Under the pieces are notes generated by a model. That model was given only the letters and a program-made list of their open reading frames with translations. It was not told the DNA's origin and ran no database searches. Shown in pieces: positions 45,906 through 54,097 of a stretch of 64,000 nucleotides of DNA (positions are counted from its first letter, which is position 1; each line of letters begins with the position of its first letter). The stretch spans positions 682,001-746,000 of the forward strand of contig NZ_PUIP01000001.1 of the NCBI RefSeq assembly GCF_002968015.1, read 5' to 3'. This DNA comes from Massilia phosphatilytica. GTDB taxonomy: Bacteria > Pseudomonadota > Gammaproteobacteria > Burkholderiales > Burkholderiaceae_D. A program made the translations under genes and the position numbers.

Positions 45906-46457
45906 TCAGGGATCGGGCGTGGCGGCGTGCTTGCGGACGAGCCTGACGACCGTGTTCCAGACCCGGGTCGTCGCCGGCACGTCCAGTGTCCGTTCGACGA
46001 ACGCATTCCGGTTGCCGGCCGTGCTGCCGCGCTGATAGCTCAGCGACAGCAACAGCCCGTCATGCCAGCTCACCACGCGCACGTCGCCCTTCGGGTTCGT
46101 CGGGGGAAGGGACACGCCGGACGCAGGCGCCCCGATCACGAACGTGGCGCACGTCGCAGCCACATCGTCCAGCGCCACGCCCGCCAACGGATCGCTGGCG
46201 ACGAGCGCAGCCAGGTGCGCCACGTCGCGCAGGGCCGCCGGCTCGTCGAATCCGTCGCGCCGCAACGTGGCCTGGACCGCTTTCAGGATGCGCGCGGCCC
46301 TGGCCGGCGTACTCGTTTCGAACACCACCGTGCCGTTCGTCAGGAAAGAGCAGGGGTTGACCGCACCCGCTTCCGTGAATGCTCCCTCGAGCACCGTACG
46401 GGTCGGCGCGGGCGGACGGCCCAGGTTGAGATTGCGAAAGAACGCTGCGAATTTCAA
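45906..46457 (-). CDS. DUF1697 family protein
   Basis: 183 residues. Typical DUF1697 features: an opening FAAFFRNLNLGRPPAPTR, then LEGAFTEAGAVNPCSFLTNGTVVFET. Function unknown. It starts with a TTG that overlaps the stop codon of the MarR-GNAT gene (TTGA), with GGGAG upstream; a longer open frame upstream is only the out-of-frame shadow of that gene. The overlap shows translational coupling. Confidence 0.75.
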   Translation of the reverse strand: MKFAAFFRNLNLGRPPAPTRTVLEGAFTEAGAVNPCSFLTNGTVVFETSTPARAARILKAVQATLRRDGFDEPAALRDVAHLAALVASDPLAGVALDDVAATCATFVIGAPASGVSLPPTNPKGDVRVVSWHDGLLLSLSYQRGSTAGNRNAFVERTLDVPATTRVWNTVVRLVRKHAATPDP

Positions 46458-47392
46458 AGGTCCAGCTCCCAGGTTTCGTTGACCATGTCCTTGCCGAACG
46501 CATGGACGGGTTCCTCGGCGACCAGCCGGTAACCTTTGCTTTGGTAGATGTGGCGCGCCTCTTTCTGCTGGTCCGTGGTCCAGAGACGCATCGTCGTGTA
46601 GCCGGCGGTGCGCGCGAACTGATGGCAGACGTCGACCAGGTGCGAGCCCAATCCAGACCCGCGGGCCTGTTCTTCGACGAGGAGAAGACGCAGTTTCGCC
46701 ACGCCGTCTTCGGCGCTGCGTGCGACCGCGATCGACCCGATGCGCTCGCCCGCCCGCTCCGCGATCCAGCACTGTTCCCGGGCGGGGTCGAAGTTGCGCT
46801 CGAAGTCCGTGCAAATCTGGCCGACCAGGGTCTCGAAACTGCTGTCCCAACCCTGTTGTGTGGCATACAGTTCGCCGTGCCGGCGGGTGATCCATGCCAT
46901 GTCGCCGGGCCGGAAGGGGCGCACGACGAACGGTTGCGCGAATTTCATGCCGCCCTGGTTGTCGAGCAGACCGCGGATCGTGTTCATGGCATCCAGCAGG
47001 CGCAACTGGTCCGTTTCGTCGAAGCGCGCCAGCATGTCGCCCACCTCTTCGCGCGAACGGCGGTCCAGGGGTTCGTAGATCGCGCGTCCATGCGTCGTCA
47101 GGCGGAGCAGCTTGGCCCGGCCGTCCGTCGCGGAATCGACTTTGCTGACCAGGCCCGCCGCCTCGAACTGACTGACGATGCGGCTCAGGTATCCCCGGTC
47201 CAGGCCGAGTTCCCGGCACAGTGCGGCCGGCTGCTGGTCGCCGTGGTGCGCCAGTTCATACAGGATCCGCAACTCCGTCAGCGTGAAGTCGCTTTGCAGC
47301 AGGCCTTCGCGCAGCACACCGATGTGGCGCGTAAAAAAACGGTTGAACCCGCGGACCGCCGCGATCCGATCGTCGTGCAGGGAAGTCATCAT
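46454..47392 (-). CDS. MarR-family HTH fused to GNAT acetyltransferase
   Basis: 312 residues, a known fusion. N-terminal winged helix (residues 1-145; LTELRILYELAHHGDQQPAALCRELGLDRGYLSRIVSQFEAAGL) then a GNAT domain (150-312; AQFVVRPFRPGDMAWI, LLLVEEQARGSGLGSHLVD for acetyl-CoA binding). It probably senses a toxic amine or amino compound, acetylates it and controls its own operon. The start is 47392 with GGAG 5 bases upstream. A candidate flagellar sigma-28 promoter and a palindrome lie upstream. Confidence 0.88.
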   Translation of the reverse strand: MMTSLHDDRIAAVRGFNRFFTRHIGVLREGLLQSDFTLTELRILYELAHHGDQQPAALCRELGLDRGYLSRIVSQFEAAGLVSKVDSATDGRAKLLRLTTHGRAIYEPLDRRSREEVGDMLARFDETDQLRLLDAMNTIRGLLDNQGGMKFAQPFVVRPFRPGDMAWITRRHGELYATQQGWDSSFETLVGQICTDFERNFDPAREQCWIAERAGERIGSIAVARSAEDGVAKLRLLLVEEQARGSGLGSHLVDVCHQFARTAGYTTMRLWTTDQQKEARHIYQSKGYRLVAEEPVHAFGKDMVNETWELDL

Positions 47393-47436
47393 GGCCACTC
47401 CAACAATTGTCTCGCGTACATTGTCTGGTGAATTGC

Positions 47437-47447
47437 TGACTCAGTCA
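47437..47447. promoter_or_regulatory. Palindrome TGACTCAGTCA near the marR-gnat start site
   Basis: Perfect 5+1+5 palindrome 3 bases downstream of the sigma-28-like -10, where a MarR dimer could block transcription. A second palindrome ACAATTGT lies at 47403-47410. Confidence 0.35.
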
Positions 47448-47450
47448 ACA

Positions 47451-47477
47451 TTATCGGCCATCAAATACCAATCTTTG
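47451..47477 (-). promoter_or_regulatory. Sigma-28 (FliA)-type promoter directed at the marR-gnat gene
   Basis: On the minus strand CAAAGATT (47470-47477), an exact 11-base spacer and GCCGATAA (47451-47458). The FliA consensus is TAAAGTTT-N11-GCCGATAA: -10 perfect, -35 six of eight. Confidence 0.5.
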
Positions 47478-47536
47478 CTTTCTCCATGGCAACAATGTTA
47501 AAGTTGCGGTATAGAAAATGTTATCGGAGCGGTATC

Positions 47537-48397
47537 ATGTTGATTGTCGTGGGTTTCGTGATTGTGCTGCTGGCGGTGTTCGGCGGCTTCGTGATGCAGG
47601 ACGGCCACCTGGCCGCGCTGTTCCAGCCCTACGAACTCCTGATGATCTTCGGCGGCGCGCTGGGCGCCTTCGTCATCGCCAACGACCGCAAGGCGATCGG
47701 CCTCACGTGGCACAGCGTGCCGGTGCTGTTCCATGGCTCGCGCTATACCCGTGAACTGTATATGGCCCTGATGGCGCTCATGTTCGACCTCTTGACGAAG
47801 GTGCGCAGGGAGGGGTTGATGGCGCTCGAAAACGACATCGACGCGCCGTATGAAAGCGCTGTCTTCACGAAGTACCGCATCATCCTGCTCGACGATCACC
47901 TGATGGATTTCATCACGGACTACCTGCGCCTGATGGTGTCCGGCACGATGAACAGCTACCAGCTGGAAAACCTGATGGACAACGAGATCGCGACGTACCA
48001 GGAAGATGCGGACATCCCCGTGCAGGCGATCCACAAGCTGGCCGACGGCATGCCTGCGTTCGGCATCGTCGCGGCCGTGATGGGCGTCGTGCACACGATG
48101 GGCGCCATCGGCCGGCCGCCGGCCGAGCTGGGCGGCCTGATCGCGGCCGCGCTCGTCGGCACGTTCCTCGGCATCCTGCTGTCGTACGGCCTCGTCGCGC
48201 CGCTCGCGAGCCTGCTGCACCGGCGCCACCAGGAAGTCGTCAAGGCGCTGCAATGCGTGAAGGTGACGCTGCTGGCGTCGATGAACGGCTATGCGCCGAC
48301 GATCGCCGTCGAATTCGGCCGCAAGGTCATCTCGGCCACGGAGCGCCCGACCTTCGCCGAGCTGGAAGGGCACGTGCGCCAGCTGAAGTCGCGCTGA
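47537..48397 (+). CDS. motA: Flagellar motor stator protein MotA
   Basis: 286 residues; four membrane segments: 1 (MLIVVGFVIVLLAVFGGFVM), 2 (YELLMIFGGALGAFVIA), 3 (GIVAAVMGVVHTMGAIG) and 4 (ALVGTFLGILLSYGLVAPLA), with the charged cytoplasmic loop between 2 and 3. Its family motif PAFGIVAAVMGVVHTMG and the conserved Pro residues at segment 3 are present. It conducts protons with MotB to turn the flagellum. No motB follows; the next gene is on the opposite strand 6 bp away. GGAG is 8 bases before the ATG. Confidence 0.92.
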   Translation: MLIVVGFVIVLLAVFGGFVMQDGHLAALFQPYELLMIFGGALGAFVIANDRKAIGLTWHSVPVLFHGSRYTRELYMALMALMFDLLTKVRREGLMALENDIDAPYESAVFTKYRIILLDDHLMDFITDYLRLMVSGTMNSYQLENLMDNEIATYQEDADIPVQAIHKLADGMPAFGIVAAVMGVVHTMGAIGRPPAELGGLIAAALVGTFLGILLSYGLVAPLASLLHRRHQEVVKALQCVKVTLLASMNGYAPTIAVEFGRKVISATERPTFAELEGHVRQLKSR

Positions 48398-48403
48398 ATT
48401 TGC

Positions 48404-48925
48404 TCAGTTGCGCGGCAACTCGATGCCGGCCAGTTTCCAGCTCCACAGGCCGGCGCGCCGGAACACGAAGCTGCCGCCATCGTCCGCCGTGACGGCGAAG
48501 CGATCCCAGCCGCGGTAGTGCAGCGCATAGTGCGGCTTGTCCCGTGCCGGTGCCGGCTCGGCCGCCTCCGGTTCCGGTTGGGCCTTCCCGATCGATACCT
48601 TGCCATGTTCGACCATGGCAGCGACGCCCGCCGGCGTCACGACCGCGTCGATGAGCGGATTGACGAGCGCCATCGCGAGACTTGTCCCGACTGCGGCGAA
48701 CGGATTGCCGCCGTTGGCATTGCCCATATCCCGCTTCAGCGACGCCTGCATCTGCTCCTTGGCGCTGGTCCGCAGCGCGGGGAAGTCGACCTGCGCCGCG
48801 ACGGCGCCGCCGTCGTGACGCGCGGCGGCGGTACGCAGGCTGTGCAGCGTCCACCATGGGCTGGCGAAGCTGGTCGCGGCAACGACGAGAAGGGCGCCGG
48901 CGGCAAGAACTGGAATACGCTTCAT
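48404..48925 (-). CDS. DUF2939 family exported protein
   Basis: 173 residues with an N-terminal hydrophobic signal or anchor (MKRIPVLAAGALLVVAATSFAS). The sequence SPWWTLHSLRTAAARHDGGAVAAQVDFPALRTSAKEQM is the usual opening of DUF2939. Probably periplasmic; function unknown. It converges on motA, six bases apart. Confidence 0.75.
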   Translation of the reverse strand: MKRIPVLAAGALLVVAATSFASPWWTLHSLRTAAARHDGGAVAAQVDFPALRTSAKEQMQASLKRDMGNANGGNPFAAVGTSLAMALVNPLIDAVVTPAGVAAMVEHGKVSIGKAQPEPEAAEPAPARDKPHYALHYRGWDRFAVTADDGGSFVFRRAGLWSWKLAGIELPRN

Positions 48926-48969
48926 TACGGATTTCTGGTCAGAAAAAAACGCCATCATACCCGAGCCGG

Positions 48970-49007
48970 AAATAACAAAGGCCGGAACGGTTGCCCGTCC
49001 CGGCCTT
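48970..49007 (-). terminator. Rho-independent terminator of the PBP7-type gene
   Basis: Stem arms AAGGCCGG.ACGG (48978-48990) and CCGT.CCGGCCTT (48995-49007) with loop TTGC, followed on the minus strand by TTTGTTATTT. Just past the stop of the endopeptidase gene at 49027. Confidence 0.75.
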
Positions 49008-49026
49008 GAATGGAGTCGCCGCCGGA

Positions 49027-49956
49027 TCAGCGGTGGCGGCGATGCCGCGTCACGACCACATGCTTGTGGCCACGACGGGTGGTGCCGCCGACCGATGCGC
49101 GGATGCGCGGGCCGCCCGCGGAGGCGCGCACGCGCGGGGACTCCGCGCGCGTGGCCACGGGGCCGGCGTCGCCCAGCACGTGGCGGCGGATGTTCAGGGC
49201 GTCCAGGATGCGGACGGACGAGGCGCCCGCGTTCAACAGCACCATCGTCGCATTCTTGCCGGCCGCTTTCACGCGCATGATCAGGCAGCGGCCCGCTTCC
49301 TGCGTGTAACCCGTCTTCGACAGGCCGATGTCCCAGCCCTTGGCGCCGACGAGGCGGTTCGTGTTGTGGTATTCGACGTCGCGCCCCTTGATGTTGATCA
49401 GGTCCTTCGACGACGTCGTGATACGGGTGATCTCCGCATAGTTCGATGCCGCGGTCGCCATCTTGACGAGGTCGGCGGCCGTCGAGCGGTTGTTCGGGGA
49501 GAGGCCCGTCGGTTCCTCGATGACGGTCTGGGTCATGCCCAGCGCGGTGATCTTGCGCTTGACGGCGGCACGGAAGCCGTCGATGCCACCCGGATAGGTG
49601 CGGGCCAGTGCGGCGGCGGCGCGGTTGTCCGAGGACATCAGGGCCAGCTGCAGCACGTCACGGCGCGGGATGGTGGCGCCGACCGGGACACGCGACGTGC
49701 TGTGCTTCAGCATGTCGACGTCCTGCTTCTCGATCTCGATCGGCTCGTTCATGTCCTGGTGGGCATCGAGCACGACCATGGCGGTCATGAGTTTGGTCAA
49801 CGAAGCGATCGGCGCGACGGTGCTGGCGTTCTTTTCGAACAGCACCTTGCCGGTGTCGTCTTCGACCACCAGCACCGATTGCGATCCGAACGGCACGGCG
49901 AGGGCCGCTGCACTGGAGATCGTCATCACTACGGCAGCGAGGAATTTTTTGATCAT
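49027..49956 (-). CDS. pbpG: D-alanyl-D-alanine endopeptidase (PBP7-like)
   Basis: 309 residues with signal peptide (MIKKFLAAVVMTISSAAALA), so periplasmic. Serine-peptidase motifs of the S11/low-mass PBP family: S52-L-T-K55, SSDN near 108 and SKTG near 215. It cuts peptide cross-links in peptidoglycan. The C-terminal ~35 residues are an unusual Arg/His-rich tail (TTRRGHKHVVVTRHRRHR) that could bind the wall or membrane. Confidence 0.88.
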   Translation of the reverse strand: MIKKFLAAVVMTISSAAALAVPFGSQSVLVVEDDTGKVLFEKNASTVAPIASLTKLMTAMVVLDAHQDMNEPIEIEKQDVDMLKHSTSRVPVGATIPRRDVLQLALMSSDNRAAAALARTYPGGIDGFRAAVKRKITALGMTQTVIEEPTGLSPNNRSTAADLVKMATAASNYAEITRITTSSKDLINIKGRDVEYHNTNRLVGAKGWDIGLSKTGYTQEAGRCLIMRVKAAGKNATMVLLNAGASSVRILDALNIRRHVLGDAGPVATRAESPRVRASAGGPRIRASVGGTTRRGHKHVVVTRHRRHR

Positions 49957-50131
49957 GGATGGTTGTCTGGGTACGGTTAATGGTCGGGCGCCGGACGGCG
50001 GCGGAGCATCAAAACGTCGGATTGGCAGATAGCGGCATGCTATACGGCAACATTAGTGAACGATAGCATCAAAGATTGACATATGTCTATGTTTCTCTTT
50101 GAAATATCGAGTCTAACGGCAAGATTCTACA

Positions 50132-50163
50132 AGAAAAAAAAGCCCCGCGTTGCCGCAGGGCCT
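50132..50163 (-). terminator. Rho-independent terminator of the sulfate-binding-protein gene
   Basis: On the minus strand GGCCCTGCG-GCAA-CGCGGGGC forms a hairpin followed by a run of eight T. It lies 29 bp past the stop at 50192. Confidence 0.8.
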
Positions 50164-50191
50164 TCTTTTTGAACGGACTATCCAATCTGTC

Positions 50192-51208
50192 TCATTTAGA
50201 GGTGTAAATTTTGTCGAATTCTCCACCATCGTCGAAGTGACGTTTCTGCGCAGCACGCCATCCGCCGAACACATCATCCACCGTGAACAGCTGGATCGGC
50301 TTGTAGTTGGCGGCGAACTGCTTCATGACTTTTTCATTGCGCACGCGCATGTAGTGCTTGGCACCGATCGTCTGGCCCGTTTCCGAATACAGGAAGTTGA
50401 GGTAGCCCGTCGCCTGCTTGCGGATGCCCTTGCGGTCGACCACCTTGTCCACGACGGCCACCGGCGACTCGGCCAGCACGGAGATGGACGGGTACACGAC
50501 TTCGAAATCGTTGCCGAACTCGGCACGCACGAGGTTCACTTCATTTTCGAACGTGACCAGCGCGTCGCCGATCTGGCGCTGCGTGAACGTGGTGGTGGCG
50601 GCGCGGCCGCCGGCGTCCAGCACGGGTACGTTCTTGAAGATCTTGCCGACGAGCTCGCGCGCCTGCGCGTCGTTACCGCCCTTCTTGAGCACCGAGCCCC
50701 ATGCCGCCAGGTATGTGTAGCGGCCGTTGCCGGCGGTCTTGGGATTCGGGATGACGACTTTTGTGCCCGGCTTGGCAAGGTCGGCCCAATCCTTGATGCC
50801 TTTCGGATTGCCCTTGCGGACCAGGAAGACCATGGTCGAGTAGTAGGGCGCGGCATTGTCCGGGAATTTCTTCGCCCAGTCCTTCGCGACGAGGCCGCGG
50901 TCGGCCAGCATGTCGATGTCGTTGGCCTGGTTCATCGTCACGACGGATGCTTCCAGGCCGTCGGCGACGGCGCGGGCCTGCTTGCTGGAGCCGCCGTGCG
51001 ATTGCTTGATCGTGACGGTTTCGCCCGTCGATTTTTTCCATTCGGCGACGAAGGCCGGGTTGATGTCCTTGTACAGCTCGCGTGCCACGTCGTAGGACAC
51101 GTTCAACAGTTCCGGGTCGGCGGCCTGGGCGGCAAACGGGACCACGGCACTGCCGAGCGCCAGCGCCAGCAGCGCGCGGCGCAGCGAGGAAACGGATGGG
51201 ATTGCCAT
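50192..51208 (-). CDS. Sulfate ABC transporter periplasmic binding protein
   Basis: 338 residues with signal peptide ending AAQAADP. Sbp/CysP family blocks: LLNVSYDVARELYKDINPAF, QSHGGSSKQARAVADGLEASVVTMNQANDID, NPKTAGNGRYTYLAAWG. It delivers sulfate (or thiosulfate) to a CysTWA permease, whose genes are not in the window. Strong AAGGA upstream. Followed by a clear terminator, so monocistronic. The AT-rich 204-bp upstream region probably holds a CysB-type control site, not identified here. Confidence 0.9.
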   Translation of the reverse strand: MAIPSVSSLRRALLALALGSAVVPFAAQAADPELLNVSYDVARELYKDINPAFVAEWKKSTGETVTIKQSHGGSSKQARAVADGLEASVVTMNQANDIDMLADRGLVAKDWAKKFPDNAAPYYSTMVFLVRKGNPKGIKDWADLAKPGTKVVIPNPKTAGNGRYTYLAAWGSVLKKGGNDAQARELVGKIFKNVPVLDAGGRAATTTFTQRQIGDALVTFENEVNLVRAEFGNDFEVVYPSISVLAESPVAVVDKVVDRKGIRKQATGYLNFLYSETGQTIGAKHYMRVRNEKVMKQFAANYKPIQLFTVDDVFGGWRAAQKRHFDDGGEFDKIYTSK

Positions 51209-51412
51209 ATTATTTTTCCTTGTGATGACTCTCTAGGGATCGTCGATGATCCGTTAAAAAATAGCAAAACAAAAGTACATTTTTATCATATGCTTAGTCG
51301 CCATATGTGGCATGCATACGCTACGGGCCGCTTCAAAGCAGGCACGTCCCGTTTGGGGTATAGTCCGGCCTTCGCTGAAACATCGTACTTTCCAGGTTGA
51401 TACTGAAAAACA

Positions 51413-51940
51413 ATGGGTATCGAAATTCGCCAGGCAACACCGAATGACGCGCCGGCCGCATGCCGGCTGCTGCGCCTTTCGATCGAAGAGGGCTGCGTGC
51501 CCGACCACGGCGGCCGTCCCGACATCCTGCAGGCCTGGCTCGGCAACAAGACGACGCAGAATGTGCTGGGCTGGCTGTCGTCGCCCAGCAACTATGCCGT
51601 CGTGGCGGAGCGCGACGGGGATGGTACGCCCGAGGTGGTCGGCTTTGCACTGCTGAACCAGGCGGGCAAGGTGCCTCTTTGCTATGTCCGGCCGGACCTG
51701 TTGCGCCAGGGCGTCGGACGCGCGCTGCTGCGGGCACTGGAAATCCAGGCGCGCGCATGGAACATCAGCAAGGTGCACATGCAGAGCCCGGAGTCCGCCA
51801 GCGGCTTTTTCGAGCGCGAGGGCTATGTCAACGCGGGCAAGGACAAGGCCTGTTTCGGCCTCGAATGTGACTTCCTGTGGAAACGGCTCGATGCCGAATC
51901 AGTGCCGGCTCGCAAGCGATTTTGCAATTGCAGCCAATGA
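51413..51940 (+). CDS. GNAT-family N-acetyltransferase
   Basis: 175 residues. GNAT core: IEIRQATPNDAPAACRLL, then VGFALLN and the acetyl-CoA loop VRPDLLRQGVGRALLRALE, ending with GFFEREGYVNAGKD. Substrate unknown. A Cys-rich end (RKRFCNCSQ) is unusual. Stands alone between the sulfate-binding and DUF882 genes. Confidence 0.8.
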   Translation: MGIEIRQATPNDAPAACRLLRLSIEEGCVPDHGGRPDILQAWLGNKTTQNVLGWLSSPSNYAVVAERDGDGTPEVVGFALLNQAGKVPLCYVRPDLLRQGVGRALLRALEIQARAWNISKVHMQSPESASGFFEREGYVNAGKDKACFGLECDFLWKRLDAESVPARKRFCNCSQ

Positions 51941-52045
51941 GCTGCGTCACGCTTTGATCGTTGTGTAACATTACGCAACGTGAACTCATCTTTTTTCCAG
52001 TGGGCGCTTGCGCTATAGTAGTCGGGTTTCAATGATGAGTTCGTT

Positions 52046-52693
52046 ATGGCTTCCCGCAGAGACTTTCTACACCACGGCTTGCGCCTGACCGCGCTGGGGC
52101 TCGTCGCCGTCCCGCTGGTCGACGCGCAGGCAAGCCGCACCCAGGCCGACGCCCCGAGCACGGAACTGGAACCGCCGCCCGATCTGTTCGATGCCCAGGT
52201 CGTCGACATCGACTTCTGGGTCAAGCCGCGCACGTTGTCCGTGATCCGTCCGCAAAGCGGCGAGCGCGCCAACGTCCTGTACTGGAAAGATGGCGAGGTG
52301 ATCGACTCGGCCTACCAGGAACTGTGCCATCTGCTGCGCGACGTGAACGGCAAGGCATCGATCGCCATCGATCCGAAGCTGATCGAAACGCTGTGGGCGT
52401 CGCAGGCGTTCGTCGCGCGCTACGGCCTCGAGCGGCCGCTGGAGATCCTGTCCGGCTACCGCACCCCCGCGTCCAACAACCGCCTGATCGAGCAGGGCGT
52501 GCCGGCCGCACGCCAGTCGCTGCACATGTCGGGCAAGGCGGCCGACGTGCGCATCGCCGGCCTCACCGAGGAAGTGCTGGGCGGGCTCGTGAAGAGTTTC
52601 CGCAAGGGCGGCGTCGGTTTCTATTACCGCTCCGGCCCGAAAGGCGGCTGGATCCACACCGACACGGGCCTCAACCGTACCTGGAAGGGCTGA
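52046..52693 (+). CDS. Tat-exported DUF882/YcbK-like peptidase (M15 type)
   Basis: 215 residues. N-terminus ASRRDFLHHGLRLTALGLVAVPL is a twin-arginine signal. The metallopeptidase core has the zinc-site style seen in peptidase M15/YcbK: LSGYRTPASNN, SLHMSGKAADVRI and WIHTDTG. Probably a murein LD- or DD-endopeptidase. A TATAGT -10-like sequence lies at 52014-52019. Confidence 0.85.
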   Translation: MASRRDFLHHGLRLTALGLVAVPLVDAQASRTQADAPSTELEPPPDLFDAQVVDIDFWVKPRTLSVIRPQSGERANVLYWKDGEVIDSAYQELCHLLRDVNGKASIAIDPKLIETLWASQAFVARYGLERPLEILSGYRTPASNNRLIEQGVPAARQSLHMSGKAADVRIAGLTEEVLGGLVKSFRKGGVGFYYRSGPKGGWIHTDTGLNRTWKG

Positions 52694-52794
52694 GCAGGAC
52701 GCGCCGCCGCCGGATTCCCGACCGGATAGGCGGCGCACGCGTTCCCCCGTTTTTGCTATCGTGAGTGGACCAACCTTTCCCCAAGGAGGACATG

Positions 52795-53082
52795 ATGGCA
52801 ACCATGAACGCACCCACGATGGAACGGCGGCACCTGCCCGAACGGCGCGCTGCCGTGCGCGAAGGCACGACGGCGATGTCGGGGATCGACTACGCCGCGA
52901 TGGCGCTCCTGATCATCGGCGGCCTGAACTGGGCCATGGTGGGCCTGTTCGACGTCGACGTCGTCGCCACGCTGTTCGGTCCGGGCAGCCCGGCGAGCCG
53001 CGTCGTGTATGTCGTCGTCGGCCTCGCGGCCCTGTACTCGATCTATACGGCGATCAAGATGAGCCGTCACCATCCCCACTGA
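52795..53082 (+). CDS. DUF378 small membrane protein
   Basis: 95 residues: a soluble, charged N-terminus and two membrane helices (YAAMALLIIGGLNWAMVGLF and VVYVVVGLAALYSIYTAIK). DUF378 proteins are small inner-membrane proteins of unknown role. Start at 52795 with AAGGAGG 5-6 bases upstream; an adjacent ATG at 52792 is too close to it. Followed after 4 bp by the phosphodiesterase gene, an operon. Confidence 0.8.
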   Translation: MATMNAPTMERRHLPERRAAVREGTTAMSGIDYAAMALLIIGGLNWAMVGLFDVDVVATLFGPGSPASRVVYVVVGLAALYSIYTAIKMSRHHPH

Positions 53083-53086
53083 ACCG

Positions 53087-53551
53087 ATGCGGGTCGGCCT
53101 GATTTCCGACACGCACGGCCTGCTGCGGCCGGAGGCGCTCGATTTCCTCGCCGGGTCCGACCACATCGTCCACGGTGGCGATATCGGCGGCCCGGATATC
53201 CTCGAGCGCCTGGCGGCCATCGCCCCGCTGACGGTAGTCCGCGGCAATAACGACACGGCGCCGTGGGCGCGTGCGATCCCGGAGACGGCCCGCGTCGACT
53301 TCGGGTCCGTCGTGCTGTACGCGCTCCACGACCTGAAGGCACTCGATATCGACCCACGCGCGGCCGGGGTGCGGGTCGTCGTGTCCGGCCACTCGCACAA
53401 GCCCGCGTGCAGCGAGCGCGAGGGCGTGCTGTACGTGAATCCGGGCAGCGCGGGCCGGCGCCGGTTCACCCTGCCGATCGCCGCCGCCGAGCTGATCATC
53501 GAGGGCGATGCCGTCGCAGTAAAGCTGGTGACGCTCCGCGAAATGCCGTAG
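53087..53551 (+). CDS. YfcE-type metallophosphoesterase
   Basis: 154 residues. Binuclear metal site motifs: DTHG (residues 8-11), GGDIGG (about 30), GNND (about 53), and SGHSHKP (about 100), all conserved. A phosphodiesterase with unknown natural substrate. Four bases after the DUF378 gene. Confidence 0.88.
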   Translation: MRVGLISDTHGLLRPEALDFLAGSDHIVHGGDIGGPDILERLAAIAPLTVVRGNNDTAPWARAIPETARVDFGSVVLYALHDLKALDIDPRAAGVRVVVSGHSHKPACSEREGVLYVNPGSAGRRRFTLPIAAAELIIEGDAVAVKLVTLREMP

Positions 53552-53586
53552 CATACGCGCCGTCCTCCAGCCTGATCGATCACAAC

Positions 53587-54015
53587 ATGACGCACGACCC
53601 CAACCAGAACAACGATAACAAAGATAGCGAACGTCCCCGTTTCCGCCCCGTCCCGTGGACATCCCTGGAGACCCCGCAGGACGTCGAGCTGTGGATCGAG
53701 GAGCACAACCGCACCATGCAGGAGCTCGTCAAGCCGCAGGAGACCGGTGTCGGCGTGCGCTTCCGTCTTGCGCCTGGCGGCGACGTCTACATGCAGACGG
53801 CGGCGGATGCCGTCATCCTCGACGTCGAGCCGGACGCCAGCTGGATCGCCCCCCTCATCATGGCCGCGACGGGCGCCGAACAGCCGGCCGGGTCGACCTG
53901 GGTCCTGCCCGACGACAAGCTCGTGCAGTTGCTGCTGGGCCTGTCGACCCTCGTCGAGAGCTCGCTGATCGTCACGGGGCACAACTTTGGCAAGCACGGC
54001 CGGCGACACTTTTAG
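53587..54015 (+). CDS. Hypothetical protein, 142 residues
   Basis: No family recognised. Asn/Asp-rich start (MTHDPNQNNDNKDSERPRF), then WTSLETPQDVELWIEEHNRTMQELV and a C-terminal helical part (LPDDKLVQLLLGLSTLVESSLIV). No signal peptide. It lies 35 bp after the phosphodiesterase gene, same strand, and could be cotranscribed with it. Confidence 0.65.
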   Translation: MTHDPNQNNDNKDSERPRFRPVPWTSLETPQDVELWIEEHNRTMQELVKPQETGVGVRFRLAPGGDVYMQTAADAVILDVEPDASWIAPLIMAATGAEQPAGSTWVLPDDKLVQLLLGLSTLVESSLIVTGHNFGKHGRRHF

Positions 54016-54097
54016 CATATATTTACGACAATATTCCCTTTGCGCGTAGTCAAGATTCGGTGTTAAATCAGCTCTGTCCGAACGAAGAGCTGAGCCG

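Noticed and set aside
45906..47219. A single 437-residue protein
   Set aside because: Its first 250 residues are the out-of-frame shadow of the MarR-GNAT gene; only the DUF1697 part is coding.
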